Of a DNA stretch of 19,924 nt, positions 9,067-18,262 are shown in pieces. The position numbers were made by a program, and so were the translations under genes. The notes below the pieces were generated by a model. It worked only from the letters and a program-made list of their open reading frames with translations, searched no databases and had not been told where the DNA came from. The DNA is from Deinococcus marmoris (lineage in GTDB: Bacteria; Deinococcota; Deinococci; Deinococcales; Deinococcaceae): the NCBI RefSeq assembly GCF_001949125.1, contig NZ_MSTI01000108.1, positions 1-19,924 of the forward strand, given 5' to 3'. The first letter of the stretch is position 1, and every line of letters starts with the position of its first letter.

Positions 9067-9621
9067 ATGACGCGCCCCCGAACTTCTTATCCAAACACTG
9101 CCGCCCGCAAAGCGCAGGACAAGGCGCGCGATCTGCTGCCCCTGAAAGCCGGAATCCAGCCCGCTGTGCCGGTTGCCGGAAACGCGGTGGACCTGTTCAG
9201 CGACGGCGCGTGCGACACGATGGCCGGACATGGCGGCTGGGCCTGCATCCTCCGTACCGGAGAGCATGAGCTGGTGCTGTCCGGCAACGAGGAAGGCACC
9301 ACCAACAACCGCATGGAGTTGCGCGGCCTGCTGGAAGGTCTGCTGAGCCTCAAACGGCCCTGCCAGATCCGGGTTATTACCGACAGCCAGTATCTGCGCA
9401 AGGCCTTCACCGACGGCTGGATTCTGAACTGGCAGCGCAATGGCTGGAAGACGGCCAGCAAGGAACCGGTCAAGAATCAGGACCTGTGGGAAGCGCTGGT
9501 CGAGCAGGCAAAGACCCATGCGCTGACCTTCATCTGGGTCAAGGGCCACGCTGGACACGGCGAGAACGAGCGCGTGGACGAACTGGCCGTGCAGGAACGC
9601 AAGAAACTCAGGGCGCAGTAG
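9067..9621 (+). CDS. rnhA: Ribonuclease HI
   Basis: This enzyme degrades the RNA strand of RNA-DNA hybrids, removing R-loops and primers. The 184-residue protein has all four catalytic acids of type 1 RNase H: Asp46 (FSDGACD), Glu84 (TNNRMEL), Asp106 (ITDSQYL) and Asp171 (ERVDELA), plus the flexible-loop His161 (VKGHAGHGENE) and the substrate-handle segment WILNWQRNGWKTASKEPVKN. About 40 residues precede the first catalytic strand (MTRPRTSYPNTAARKA and on), a basic extension that E. coli RNase HI lacks; it does not show the usual hybrid-binding domain. The loop after Asp46 is CDTMAGHGGW rather than the common GNPGPGGW. ATG 9067 is fixed by the leaderless promoter. Its 3' end overlaps the convergent GNAT gene by 14 bp. 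Confidence 0.93.
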   Translation: MTRPRTSYPNTAARKAQDKARDLLPLKAGIQPAVPVAGNAVDLFSDGACDTMAGHGGWACILRTGEHELVLSGNEEGTTNNRMELRGLLEGLLSLKRPCQIRVITDSQYLRKAFTDGWILNWQRNGWKTASKEPVKNQDLWEALVEQAKTHALTFIWVKGHAGHGENERVDELAVQERKKLRAQ

Positions 9622-10027
9622 GGGAACAGATGAGGGTACAGAGGTATCGGCGGCGTTCGCCTCTGGCCGGAGCTTGTGCAATCTCAAACCCGCTGCGACG
9701 GTAGAACTCCACCGATTCGTCATCCGTTTCTGCCGTCAGTTGCGACAGATTCAGATGCGCGGCGGTGGCATGGAGAAGCCCGCGCCCGTAGCCTCTGCCG
9801 CCTGCATCCGGGCGCGTGCCGATGTGCAGGACTTCCGCCTTTTGCCCATCGGAGCGCAGGCCCGCCGCGCTGACGATTTGACCGCCGACTTCCCAGACGA
9901 AAAGCTGCCGACTATCTTCCGTCCGGTACGCCTCCAAAGTGCGTTCTATGCGGGCCGGATCAGGGAACATGGCCCGGCCCAGCAGGGCAGCGATTTCAGG
10001 GGTCAGGGCGGAGGCGGGGCGCAGCAT
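9608..10027 (-). CDS. GNAT family N-acetyltransferase
   Basis: This is a 139-residue single GNAT domain. The acetyl-CoA pyrophosphate-binding motif is visible as RPDAGGRGYGRGLLHA at about 72-87, preceded by the beta strand VLHIGTRP and followed by ETDDESVEFYRRSGFEI, the usual motif B region. The substrate cannot be deduced. ATG 10027 starts 4 nt after the TAA of the upstream TMEM175-like gene, and a GGAGAA Shine-Dalgarno lies inside that gene's last codons, so the two are co-transcribed and coupled. A longer frame from 10072 overlaps the upstream gene without its own ribosome site. Its stop overlaps the rnhA stop region tail to tail. Confidence 0.85.
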   Translation of the reverse strand: MLRPASALTPEIAALLGRAMFPDPARIERTLEAYRTEDSRQLFVWEVGGQIVSAAGLRSDGQKAEVLHIGTRPDAGGRGYGRGLLHATAAHLNLSQLTAETDDESVEFYRRSGFEIAQAPARGERRRYLCTLICSPTAP

Positions 10028-10031
10028 GGCC

Positions 10032-10634
10032 TTATTCTCCACTGCCCCCAGCCTCGGCCAGCACGCGCTCAATGCGGGGGTCTGGAACCACCCAGCTCAG
10101 GCCCACGCCCAGCAGCAGAATTCCTGCTGCATACGCCGCCGTCTGCCCCAGCAACGGCAGCAGTATGGCAACGATGTACAGCGCTGTGGACACCTTTTCC
10201 TTGGTGCCGCCCTGAACTGCCCGCGCCAGCAGGGTATTGCTCGTATCGGCGCGAATCAACGCCCGTTGCAGCAGGGTAAAGGCCACGCCGCACATCACCA
10301 GATCGAAGGCGTACACACTGATCGGGGTGGGCGCGAAGTGACTCTCACCCACCCAGGCCGTGAGCCACGGCAGCAGGGAGAGCCAGAACAGCAGATGAAG
10401 GTTGCCCCACAGGGCCGCGCCACTCACCCGTTTGACCGCCTGAAACATATGGTGATGGTTGTTCCAGTACAGGCCCACGTACAGAAAACTGACCACGTAG
10501 GCCAGCAGCTTGGGCCAGTCATTAAACAGGTCCGCCAGCTCATGCCCTTCCGGCACGACCAGTTCCAGCACCATGATGGTAATGATGATGGCGAGAACGC
10601 CGTCTGAGAATGCTTCTGTTCGGCCTTTATTCAT
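10032..10634 (-). CDS. TMEM175-family (DUF1211) potassium channel-like membrane protein
   Basis: Prokaryotic TMEM175 proteins are six-helix, tetrameric cation (K+) channels without the classical TVGYG filter. The 200-residue length fits. The family signature FSDG is at residues 9-12 (TEAFSDGVLAIIITIMVLEL) at the head of helix 1. The conserved histidine-rich stretch GLYWNNHHHMF follows helix 2, and several more hydrophobic segments run to about 185. It is the first gene of a two-gene unit with the GNAT gene. The Shine-Dalgarno is weak (GGAG about 11 nt upstream). A possible -10, CACTAT, lies about 20 nt before the ATG without a good -35. Confidence 0.88.
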   Translation of the reverse strand: MNKGRTEAFSDGVLAIIITIMVLELVVPEGHELADLFNDWPKLLAYVVSFLYVGLYWNNHHHMFQAVKRVSGAALWGNLHLLFWLSLLPWLTAWVGESHFAPTPISVYAFDLVMCGVAFTLLQRALIRADTSNTLLARAVQGGTKEKVSTALYIVAILLPLLGQTAAYAAGILLLGVGLSWVVPDPRIERVLAEAGGSGE

Positions 10635-10737
10635 AGGTTCCGCTTCTCCCCAATAGTGCCAAACGGTGGCTGACGGACTGACCGCCAGTCACTTCCTTAT
10701 GGAGAATAGATCACATTACCTGCGGCGGCAAGGCTAG

Positions 10738-10767
10738 AAAAAAGCCAGCCCCGCTTGTGGGCTGACT
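10738..10767 (-). terminator. Intrinsic terminator of the suf locus
   Basis: Read on the minus strand, AGTCAGCCC pairs with GGGCTGGCT (9 bp with one G-T pair) around a 7-nt loop and is followed by six T. It lies 28 nt after the sufD stop and is a textbook rho-independent terminator. It also separates the suf locus from the TMEM175 promoter region. Confidence 0.88.
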
Positions 10768-10794
10768 CTGGACAGATTCAAACTCCGGGGTGGG

Positions 10795-12147
<1,353 letters not shown>

Positions 12148-12175
12148 TGTTCCTCCTGAAGGTCAAGGGCAGGGC

Positions 12176-12535
12176 TTAGCGAAAAAAAGATTCGACTTCC
12201 AGCACGAAGCCGCCCGGTGTATTGAAGTAAAAGGTCAGCCGCCCGTGGTTCTCGCTCGGGGGCGTGATGGTGTAGCCGCCGTCCGTCAGTTGCTGGTAAA
12301 TGGCGCGCACCTGTTCCGGCGTGTCCTGCAAGAAGCCGATGTGGAAGACCTTGGGGTACGCCACGTCCTTGGCCTTAAACACCGAGATGAGCGAGTCGTT
12401 GTCGTCACGCAGGAAGGCCATGCGCTCGTCCATCGGCATCCCGTCGCCCGCTGGACGCAGGCCGAAGTAGGTCTGGAACAGTTCCACGGTGGCAGGCACG
12501 TCGGTCACGCCCAGGTTGATGTGGTTGAGTTTCAA
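12176..12535 (-). CDS. VOC (glyoxalase/bleomycin-resistance fold) family protein
   Basis: This is a 119-residue single-domain VOC protein. Candidate metal ligands are visible at family positions: His5 (MKLNHINLG), His65 (KVFHIGF) and Glu113 (PGGFVLEVESF). Members include glyoxalases, ring-cleaving dioxygenases and antibiotic-binding proteins; the substrate cannot be assigned. The start is a TTG at 12535 that overlaps the TGA of the toxin gene (TTGA), with a CAGGAG Shine-Dalgarno inside the toxin's last codons, so expression is coupled to the toxin-antitoxin pair. A run of seven T in the coding strand sits in the last codons (ESFF). It precedes sufD by 28 nt. Confidence 0.85.
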   Translation of the reverse strand: MKLNHINLGVTDVPATVELFQTYFGLRPAGDGMPMDERMAFLRDDNDSLISVFKAKDVAYPKVFHIGFLQDTPEQVRAIYQQLTDGGYTITPPSENHGRLTFYFNTPGGFVLEVESFFR

Positions 12536-12942
12536 GGTTGCTCCTGTCGCCAGTCCGAGAGGGAGAGACCGGGGACGCGCCGAAAATGACTGGTGTTGCG
12601 GGTGACGAGGGTGGCCCCGTGGCGCAGGGTGGTGGCGGCGATCAGCAGGTCAGCGTCGTCTATCAACGCGCCCGCCGTCCTGAGTTGGTGGTGGAGCAGG
12701 GCAGCAATGTCGGCGGCTTCGCGGTCAAAGTCCAGAATGGACAGATGGGTCACGAGGCTGTCCAGAACTCCCAGGCGACGGGCGTATTCCGGCTTCAGGA
12801 GACTGCGCCGCGCTTCATAAAGAACAACGGCAGGCACCGTCAGCACTTCTCCAGCAGCCACGGCAGTGCGGTAATATTGATCTACCACCGTCTCCTTTTT
12901 CTGGAGTGCGGTCAGAATATTGGTGTCCAGCGCCAGGGTCAT
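12532..12942 (-). CDS. PIN-domain toxin, VapC family
   Basis: PIN-domain toxins are Mg2+-dependent ribonucleases that cut tRNA or rRNA when freed from their antitoxin. The 136-residue protein has the family layout: Asp6 (LALDTNIL), Glu43 (VVLYEARR) and Asp98 (IDDADLLIAATTL), followed by GATLVTRNTSHFRRVPGL. The fourth acidic position is replaced by the TRNTSHF form, which many FitB/VapC-like proteins share. Its ATG overlaps the TGA of the upstream small gene (ATGA), the standard toxin-antitoxin arrangement. Its own stop overlaps the VOC start. Nothing suggests inactivation. The sequence does not reveal the RNA target. Confidence 0.88.
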   Translation of the reverse strand: MTLALDTNILTALQKKETVVDQYYRTAVAAGEVLTVPAVVLYEARRSLLKPEYARRLGVLDSLVTHLSILDFDREAADIAALLHHQLRTAGALIDDADLLIAATTLRHGATLVTRNTSHFRRVPGLSLSDWRQEQP

Positions 12943-13157
12943 TCAGGCGACTCCAGCTCTGTGGTACGCCAGGGACGGCGCTTCGTTCCCTCGTTCCACG
13001 CCGCCTGTTCCTCTGGTGTCCAGCCTTCCTGAAAAGCACTCAGGGCCGCAAGATGACGCTCGATGCGAGCCTTCTGCTCAATCAACTGGGCCACTTCCTC
13101 AAAAGAGGCGTCGCTCAGCGCATCAATTTTTATCTTGATTTCTTCCCGACTTGTCAT
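12939..13157 (-). CDS. Putative antitoxin partner of the PIN toxin
   Basis: This is a 72-residue acidic/helical protein: MTSREEIKIKIDALSDASF, then FEEVAQLIEQKARIERHL and a WTPEEQAAWNEGTKRRPWR tail. The position directly before and overlapping the PIN toxin (ATGA) and the size support an antitoxin. The N-terminal part resembles short VapB/DUF2281-like helical antitoxins, but I do not recognise a definite DNA-binding fold, so autoregulation is uncertain. The Trp/Arg-rich tail is a reasonable toxin-binding segment. An AAGGAGG Shine-Dalgarno lies 5 nt before ATG 13157. Upstream is the 163-bp inverted-repeat element, so any promoter for this pair would lie in or next to it. Confidence 0.75.
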   Translation of the reverse strand: MTSREEIKIKIDALSDASFEEVAQLIEQKARIERHLAALSAFQEGWTPEEQAAWNEGTKRRPWRTTELESPE

Positions 13158-13181
13158 TCTGCCTCCTTACGAGCCGCCTTG

Positions 13182-13344
13182 CTGGAGCTGCCATGCCCGC
13201 TTAACCCCTCAGTCGGCTTTGCCGCCAGCTCCCCTCAAAGGGAGCCGAGAAAAGCGGCGGGCGAGGCAATTCCACACCTCTTGCCTCCCTTCTAAGGGGA
13301 GGTGGCCCGAAGGGCCGGAGGGGTTGCCCCAGCCAAAGCTCCAG
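13182..13344. repeat. 163-bp composite inverted-repeat (REP/MITE-like) element
   Basis: The ends are CTGGAGCT (13182-13189) and AGCTCCAG (13337-13344). Inside them lies a second inverted pair, AACCCCTC (13203-13210) and GAGGGGTT (13318-13325). The body holds four hairpins: CGGC-TTT-GCCG (13214-13224), GCTCCC/GGGAGC (13228-13245), CCTCCC/GGGGAGG (13284-13302) and GGCCC-GAA-GGGCC (13304-13316). This is the look of the GC-rich palindromic repeats found dispersed in many bacterial genomes. It has no coding capacity worth calling. No clear target duplication is seen at its edges. Confidence 0.7.
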
Positions 13345-13353
13345 TAACAGGGA

Positions 13354-13653
13354 TCACCAGTCCAGATTCAGGCTGCGGCAGCGAGAGCAAATTACGTACT
13401 CGTCAGAGGTTTTATATTCTGGCAAAGGGGTTCGGCATTTGACGCATTTGCCTTGACTTTCACCAAAATGAGTAACGAAGCGCTTCGCATCCGCAAGATC
13501 AAATCCAGCCCACTCCCGTAGATGTTGCATCCGGGAGACCGGGCCTAGAAGCTTCCTCAGCGCGGCCCCAGCAGAGGCACGCTCATCCACGGTCAAGACT
13601 GGAATCATTACGTGCCCTTTGCATTTTGGGCAATCAACCTTGGAAGCCTCCAT
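13354..13653 (-). CDS. Small six-cysteine zinc-ribbon protein of unknown function
   Basis: The 99-residue protein has three CxxC knuckles: Cys8/Cys11 (CPKC), Cys70/Cys73 (CVKC) and Cys89/Cys92 (CSRC), enough for one complete four-Cys zinc ribbon plus a third pair. The middle segment, QHLREWAGFDLADAKRFV, resembles the helix of ribosomal protein L7/L12 C-terminal-like domains (LREaxGLxLxEAKxxV); this likeness is by eye only. It begins 8 nt after the sufB stop, so it is co-transcribed with sufB, with a poor Shine-Dalgarno. Base composition differs from sufB: 27 of 60 bases are G or C at 13381-13440. It is probably an acquired gene. Confidence 0.7.
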   Translation of the reverse strand: MEASKVDCPKCKGHVMIPVLTVDERASAGAALRKLLGPVSRMQHLREWAGFDLADAKRFVTHFGESQGKCVKCRTPLPEYKTSDEYVICSRCRSLNLDW

Positions 13654-13661
13654 GCCTCAAA

Positions 13662-15068
<1,407 letters not shown>

Positions 15069-15088
15069 GTTGACTCCTTGAAGATGGA

Positions 15089-15796
15089 CTACTTGAGTTT
15101 TTTAAGCACTGATTCAAAGTGGTTGAAAACATCGGCAGCCGCAGTGGGCGAGGACTCGTCGTAATCAATACTAATAACTTTGTCTAATGGCACAGTCGTT
15201 AGAACTGCTTTTGGAACTTTTCCAGAGTCCCGCACTTCAGCAAGCCAGTTCCAGCCTCTCTGCAAGCTCACATCCACTGTCATTTCTGAGTAGACCGACT
15301 TATCGGACTCGGTGGTACTGCATTTAACCTTGCCCATGATTTTCAATGCTTTATCACTGTACATCATGGTCAGATGCATCAGATCGTCTTTTGAGCCTTG
15401 ACCCGTCGTATTCAACAGAGCAGACGGGCCGAATTCAATAAATCCGTCTTTTGTCCTGGCACGGAGAATGGAAGCAAAGCGGCCATATCTCAGATCGATC
15501 TGAGCGGCAGAAAATGTCAATTTGCCACTCACTGGTTTGCAACCGAGGGTAAAATACTCCTCAGCCGGAAGGAAGTCATACTCGTAGTTTGGGACGGGAT
15601 CCCCAAGCGAGACAGTGAACTTGCCGTCTGGCCCCACGGTGTTGAAAGACAGGCCGACGTGCGGAACGTCAGTGATGACTTGCACTGGACCACGGTTCCA
15701 ACCCTTGAGCTGAAGGGTGACGCTGGGTGCTGCCGAGGCGAAGGCCGCGAGGTTCAGGACGGAAAGCACAAGGAAAACCTTGTTCCGCTTCAACAC
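15089..15796 (-). CDS. Secreted protein of unknown function inserted between sufC and sufB
   Basis: The protein has about 235 residues with a clear signal peptide (LKRNK, a hydrophobic core, cleavage near ASA-AP). The mature part has beta-rich character with two cysteines (GCKPVSG and KVKCSTTE). I recognise no family. Start choice: GTG 15796 is preferred because GAGG lies 7 nt upstream and the signal peptide then starts MLKRNK; GTG 15814, which overlaps the sufC stop as GTGA, is the alternative and would give 241 residues. Composition is foreign to the locus: 29 of 60 G or C at 15121-15180 and 25 of 60 at 15301-15360, against 37 of 60 in sufB at 14221-14280. It is probably horizontally acquired, with no evident role in Fe-S assembly. 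Confidence 0.75.
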   Translation of the reverse strand: MLKRNKVFLVLSVLNLAAFASAAPSVTLQLKGWNRGPVQVITDVPHVGLSFNTVGPDGKFTVSLGDPVPNYEYDFLPAEEYFTLGCKPVSGKLTFSAAQIDLRYGRFASILRARTKDGFIEFGPSALLNTTGQGSKDDLMHLTMMYSDKALKIMGKVKCSTTESDKSVYSEMTVDVSLQRGWNWLAEVRDSGKVPKAVLTTVPLDKVISIDYDESSPTAAADVFNHFESVLKKLK

Positions 15797-15810
15797 TCGC
15801 GTCCCTCTAC

Positions 15811-16581
<771 letters not shown>

Positions 16582-16614
16582 ACTTGGCTCCTTGTCAGAA
16601 CGTTCTCTTGGCTG

Positions 16615-16647
16615 GCGGACCCGTATCCAGAAAAGCTGGTGGTCCGC
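16615..16647 (-). promoter_or_regulatory. Hairpin in the suf mRNA leader
   Basis: Read on the minus strand, GCGGACC pairs perfectly with GGTCCGC, with a second inner stem CCAG/CTGG around CTTTT. The hairpin lies 33 nt before the sufC start codon and within the leader predicted from the promoter at 16678-16706. There is no T-tract, so it is not an intrinsic terminator; a role in mRNA stability or as a protein- or RNA-controlled element is possible. Confidence 0.5.
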
Positions 16648-16654
16648 TTCTTGA

Positions 16655-16663
16655 GAATGATTC
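16655..16663. promoter_or_regulatory. Candidate operator GAATGATTC in the suf promoter region
   Basis: GAATGATTC is a perfect palindrome around one central base, in the context GAGAATGAT, which matches 8 of 9 bases of the first half of the Fur box (GATAATGAT). It would lie about 8-16 nt after the predicted transcription start, a good place for a repressor. The second Fur half-site is not conserved. Confidence 0.3.
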
Positions 16664-16677
16664 CTACTTACCCCCCT

Positions 16678-16706
16678 ATTTTAGCCGCTTGAGCGATTAA
16701 AGTCGA
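16678..16706 (-). promoter_or_regulatory. suf operon promoter: TCGACT - 17 nt - TAAAAT
   Basis: On the minus strand the -10 TAAAAT (16678-16683) matches 5 of 6 consensus bases and the -35 TCGACT (16701-16706) 4 of 6, with the ideal 17-nt spacer. This predicts transcription starting near 16671 and a leader of about 90 nt before sufC. Confidence 0.6.
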
Positions 16707-16900
16707 GTGCATTGGTGTGGATTGATGGACGGTGAGGACGGGCAGCGGGCAGGGATGTCCATCTCAGCGAGACTGCCCGCCGCTTCCGGGCGAAAAGTGC
16801 CTCCGGGGAGTGCCCGACTGGGCTGACTCCCCTGAGCGGGTGAGACAATCCTCCCCTGTTTTCATGCTTGTCACGCGCCCGCGTGCTACCCGTGTAGACA
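16707..16900. other. Divergent intergenic region with two strong inverted repeats
   Basis: This is the spacer between the suf promoter and exbB. It holds an 8-bp inverted repeat, GCGGGCAG (16745-16752) / CTGCCCGC (16773-16780), and a longer hairpin at 16805-16832: GGGGAGT then GCCC, loop GACT, then GGGC, a 2-nt bulge and ACTCCCC. Neither has a T-tract in either direction. A TTGTCA at 16868-16873 could be a -35 for exbB, but no good -10 fits. I see no gene here. Confidence 0.5.
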
Positions 16901-17845
16901 ATGAATGTCCTTGATCTCATCCGCGCCGCTGGCCCACTGCTCTGGGTTCTGATCGCCCTGTCCCTGTATGTCGTGTACCTGAGCGTAGCGAGGGCACAGG
17001 CGCTGTCCCGGCTGGGGCGCAATGCCGACGCGTTAATCGAGCGGGCGCGGGCCATCACGGCGGAAAGTGGCCCGGCGGCGGCGCTGGCCGAGGTGGACCG
17101 GGCCGGACAGTCCTCGCCTGCCATCAACGTGCTACGGGCCGGTCTTGGGCGCGCGGACCGGGGGGTAGACGCCGCCGGGGCCGCCATGCAGTCTGCCCTG
17201 CTGGCCGAGGATACCCGGCTGTACGCGGGCCTGAGTGCGCTGGGCACCGCCGCGCAGATCGCCCCGCTGCTGGGGCTGCTGGGCACGGTGATCGGCATGG
17301 TGCGCTCGTTCCTGGTGTTCAGCTCCACCGCCGCGCCCACGCCCGCACAACTGGCCACCGGCATCAGCGAGGCGCTGGTGAACACGGCGGGCGGCCTGAT
17401 CGTGGCGATCATCGCCTACGTGGCCCGCAACGCCCTGAAGGCCCGCGCAGACCGTATCGCTGTGGCCGCCGAACGGGTGCGCGAGGACCTGCCCGGCTGG
17501 CTGGCCCGTCCCGAGGGTCGCCCGCGCCCCGAGCGCCAGATGACCCGAGAACAGAATTACGCAGAGCAGAATTATGCGGAGCAGGACTACCGGGATCAGA
17601 ACTACAGGGAGCAGGGCCAGAGAGATCAGGGCCAGCGGGGCCAGGAACGCGCCGCACAGCCGCAGGGGCAATCACAGGGGCAGCCGCAGAATGCGCCAGT
17701 TCCGGTGCTGGCCTTCAACTTCGACGAGGCCCGTGAAAACGCAGGAACCATCAGCAGCGGGCCGAACAACACCGGCATCTTCCGCACCACGACGCCCCCG
17801 AAAGCCGCCCCGGCCACGCGCGACGGCGAGGGCAGAAACCGATGA
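16901..17845 (+). CDS. MotA/TolQ/ExbB family proton channel subunit
   Basis: ExbB/TolQ proteins form the pentameric inner-membrane stator that, with ExbD/TolR, converts the proton gradient into motion of TonB/TolA. The 314-residue protein has helix 1 at about 9-30, a cytoplasmic segment with SSPAINVLRAGL, helix 2 at about 115-140 (QIAPLLGLLGTVIGMVRSF, the family signature) and helix 3 at about 157-176 (ISEALVNTAGGLIVAIIAY). After about 200 it carries an unusual hydrophilic tail: seven tandem pentapeptides (216-250, REQNY/AEQNY/AEQDY/RDQNY type) and a Gln/Pro-rich stretch. No Shine-Dalgarno is visible before ATG 16901. Its stop overlaps the next start (ATGA). Whether it is ExbB or TolQ is not resolved, so no symbol is given. 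Confidence 0.9.
   Translation: MNVLDLIRAAGPLLWVLIALSLYVVYLSVARAQALSRLGRNADALIERARAITAESGPAAALAEVDRAGQSSPAINVLRAGLGRADRGVDAAGAAMQSALLAEDTRLYAGLSALGTAAQIAPLLGLLGTVIGMVRSFLVFSSTAAPTPAQLATGISEALVNTAGGLIVAIIAYVARNALKARADRIAVAAERVREDLPGWLARPEGRPRPERQMTREQNYAEQNYAEQDYRDQNYREQGQRDQGQRGQERAAQPQGQSQGQPQNAPVPVLAFNFDEARENAGTISSGPNNTGIFRTTTPPKAAPATRDGEGRNR
17546..17650 (+). repeat. Seven tandem 15-bp units in the ExbB-like gene
   Basis: Units encode REQNY, AEQNY, AEQDY, RDQNY, REQGQ, RDQGQ and RGQER. All keep Gln at the third position except for drift in the last. The DNA units are diverged, so this is an old or purified repeat rather than a perfect microsatellite. Confidence 0.7.
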
Positions 17846-18261
17846 CCCGTGCCCCTACCCGCCGCCGGATGCGCGACAGCGGCGACGGCGTGACCTTCGA
17901 CTTCGCGCCGATGGTGGACGTGGTGCTGCTGCTGCTGATCTTCTTCTTCCTGACCAGCAGCCTGGGCGCACGCCAGAACGCTTTGCCACTGGACCTGCCA
18001 CGCGCCAGCACCACCGTGCAGGAGACGCCCGCGCTGCCCATCGTGAGCGTGGACCGCGCCGGGAAACTGTTTCTGAACGGGCAGGCCACCACCCTGACCA
18101 AACTGGGCAAACAGCTCAAGCCGCTGCTGAGTACCTCGGGCGGCGTGGTGGGCCTGCGCGCAGACGAACGCGGCAGTTACGGCACGGTGGTGCGCGTGAT
18201 GGACGTGATCAAGAAGGCAGGCGGCGAACGTCTGGCGCTGGGAACGAGGCCCAGCCAGTGA
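17842..18261 (+). CDS. ExbD/TolR family biopolymer transport protein
   Basis: The 139-residue protein has one N-terminal membrane helix (about 23-41, PMVDVVLLLLIFFFLTSSL) with Asp26 at the position of the proton-carrying Asp of ExbD/TolR (E. coli ExbD Asp25). A periplasmic domain follows: LPLDLPRAST, ALPIVSVDRAGKLFLNGQ and GLRADERGSYGTVVRVMDVIKKAGGERLALGT, the normal family sequence for the ligand-like fold. ATG 17842 overlaps the exbB-like TGA (ATGA), so the two subunits are translated together. The next gene begins one base after its stop. Within the complex it plugs the ExbB pentamer and contacts the TonB-like partner. Confidence 0.93.
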   Translation: MTRAPTRRRMRDSGDGVTFDFAPMVDVVLLLLIFFFLTSSLGARQNALPLDLPRASTTVQETPALPIVSVDRAGKLFLNGQATTLTKLGKQLKPLLSTSGGVVGLRADERGSYGTVVRVMDVIKKAGGERLALGTRPSQ

Positions 18262-18262
18262 G

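Noticed and set aside
9028..9723. Extension of the DUF4870 frame to 9723
   Set aside because: It runs antisense through all of rnhA; the DUF4870 homology begins after ATG 9027.
10660..10700. Imperfect palindrome around GACGGACTGACCG upstream of the TMEM175-like gene
   Set aside because: Mismatches break the symmetry and no promoter element nearby makes it a believable operator.
12181..12187. Run of seven A (seven T in the coding strand) at the end of the VOC gene as a phase-variation or slippage site
   Set aside because: It lies five codons before the stop, so a shift would change little, and a single short homopolymer is weak evidence.
13200..13330. CRISPR-like repeats
   Set aside because: The palindromes differ from each other and there is no regular repeat-spacer spacing.
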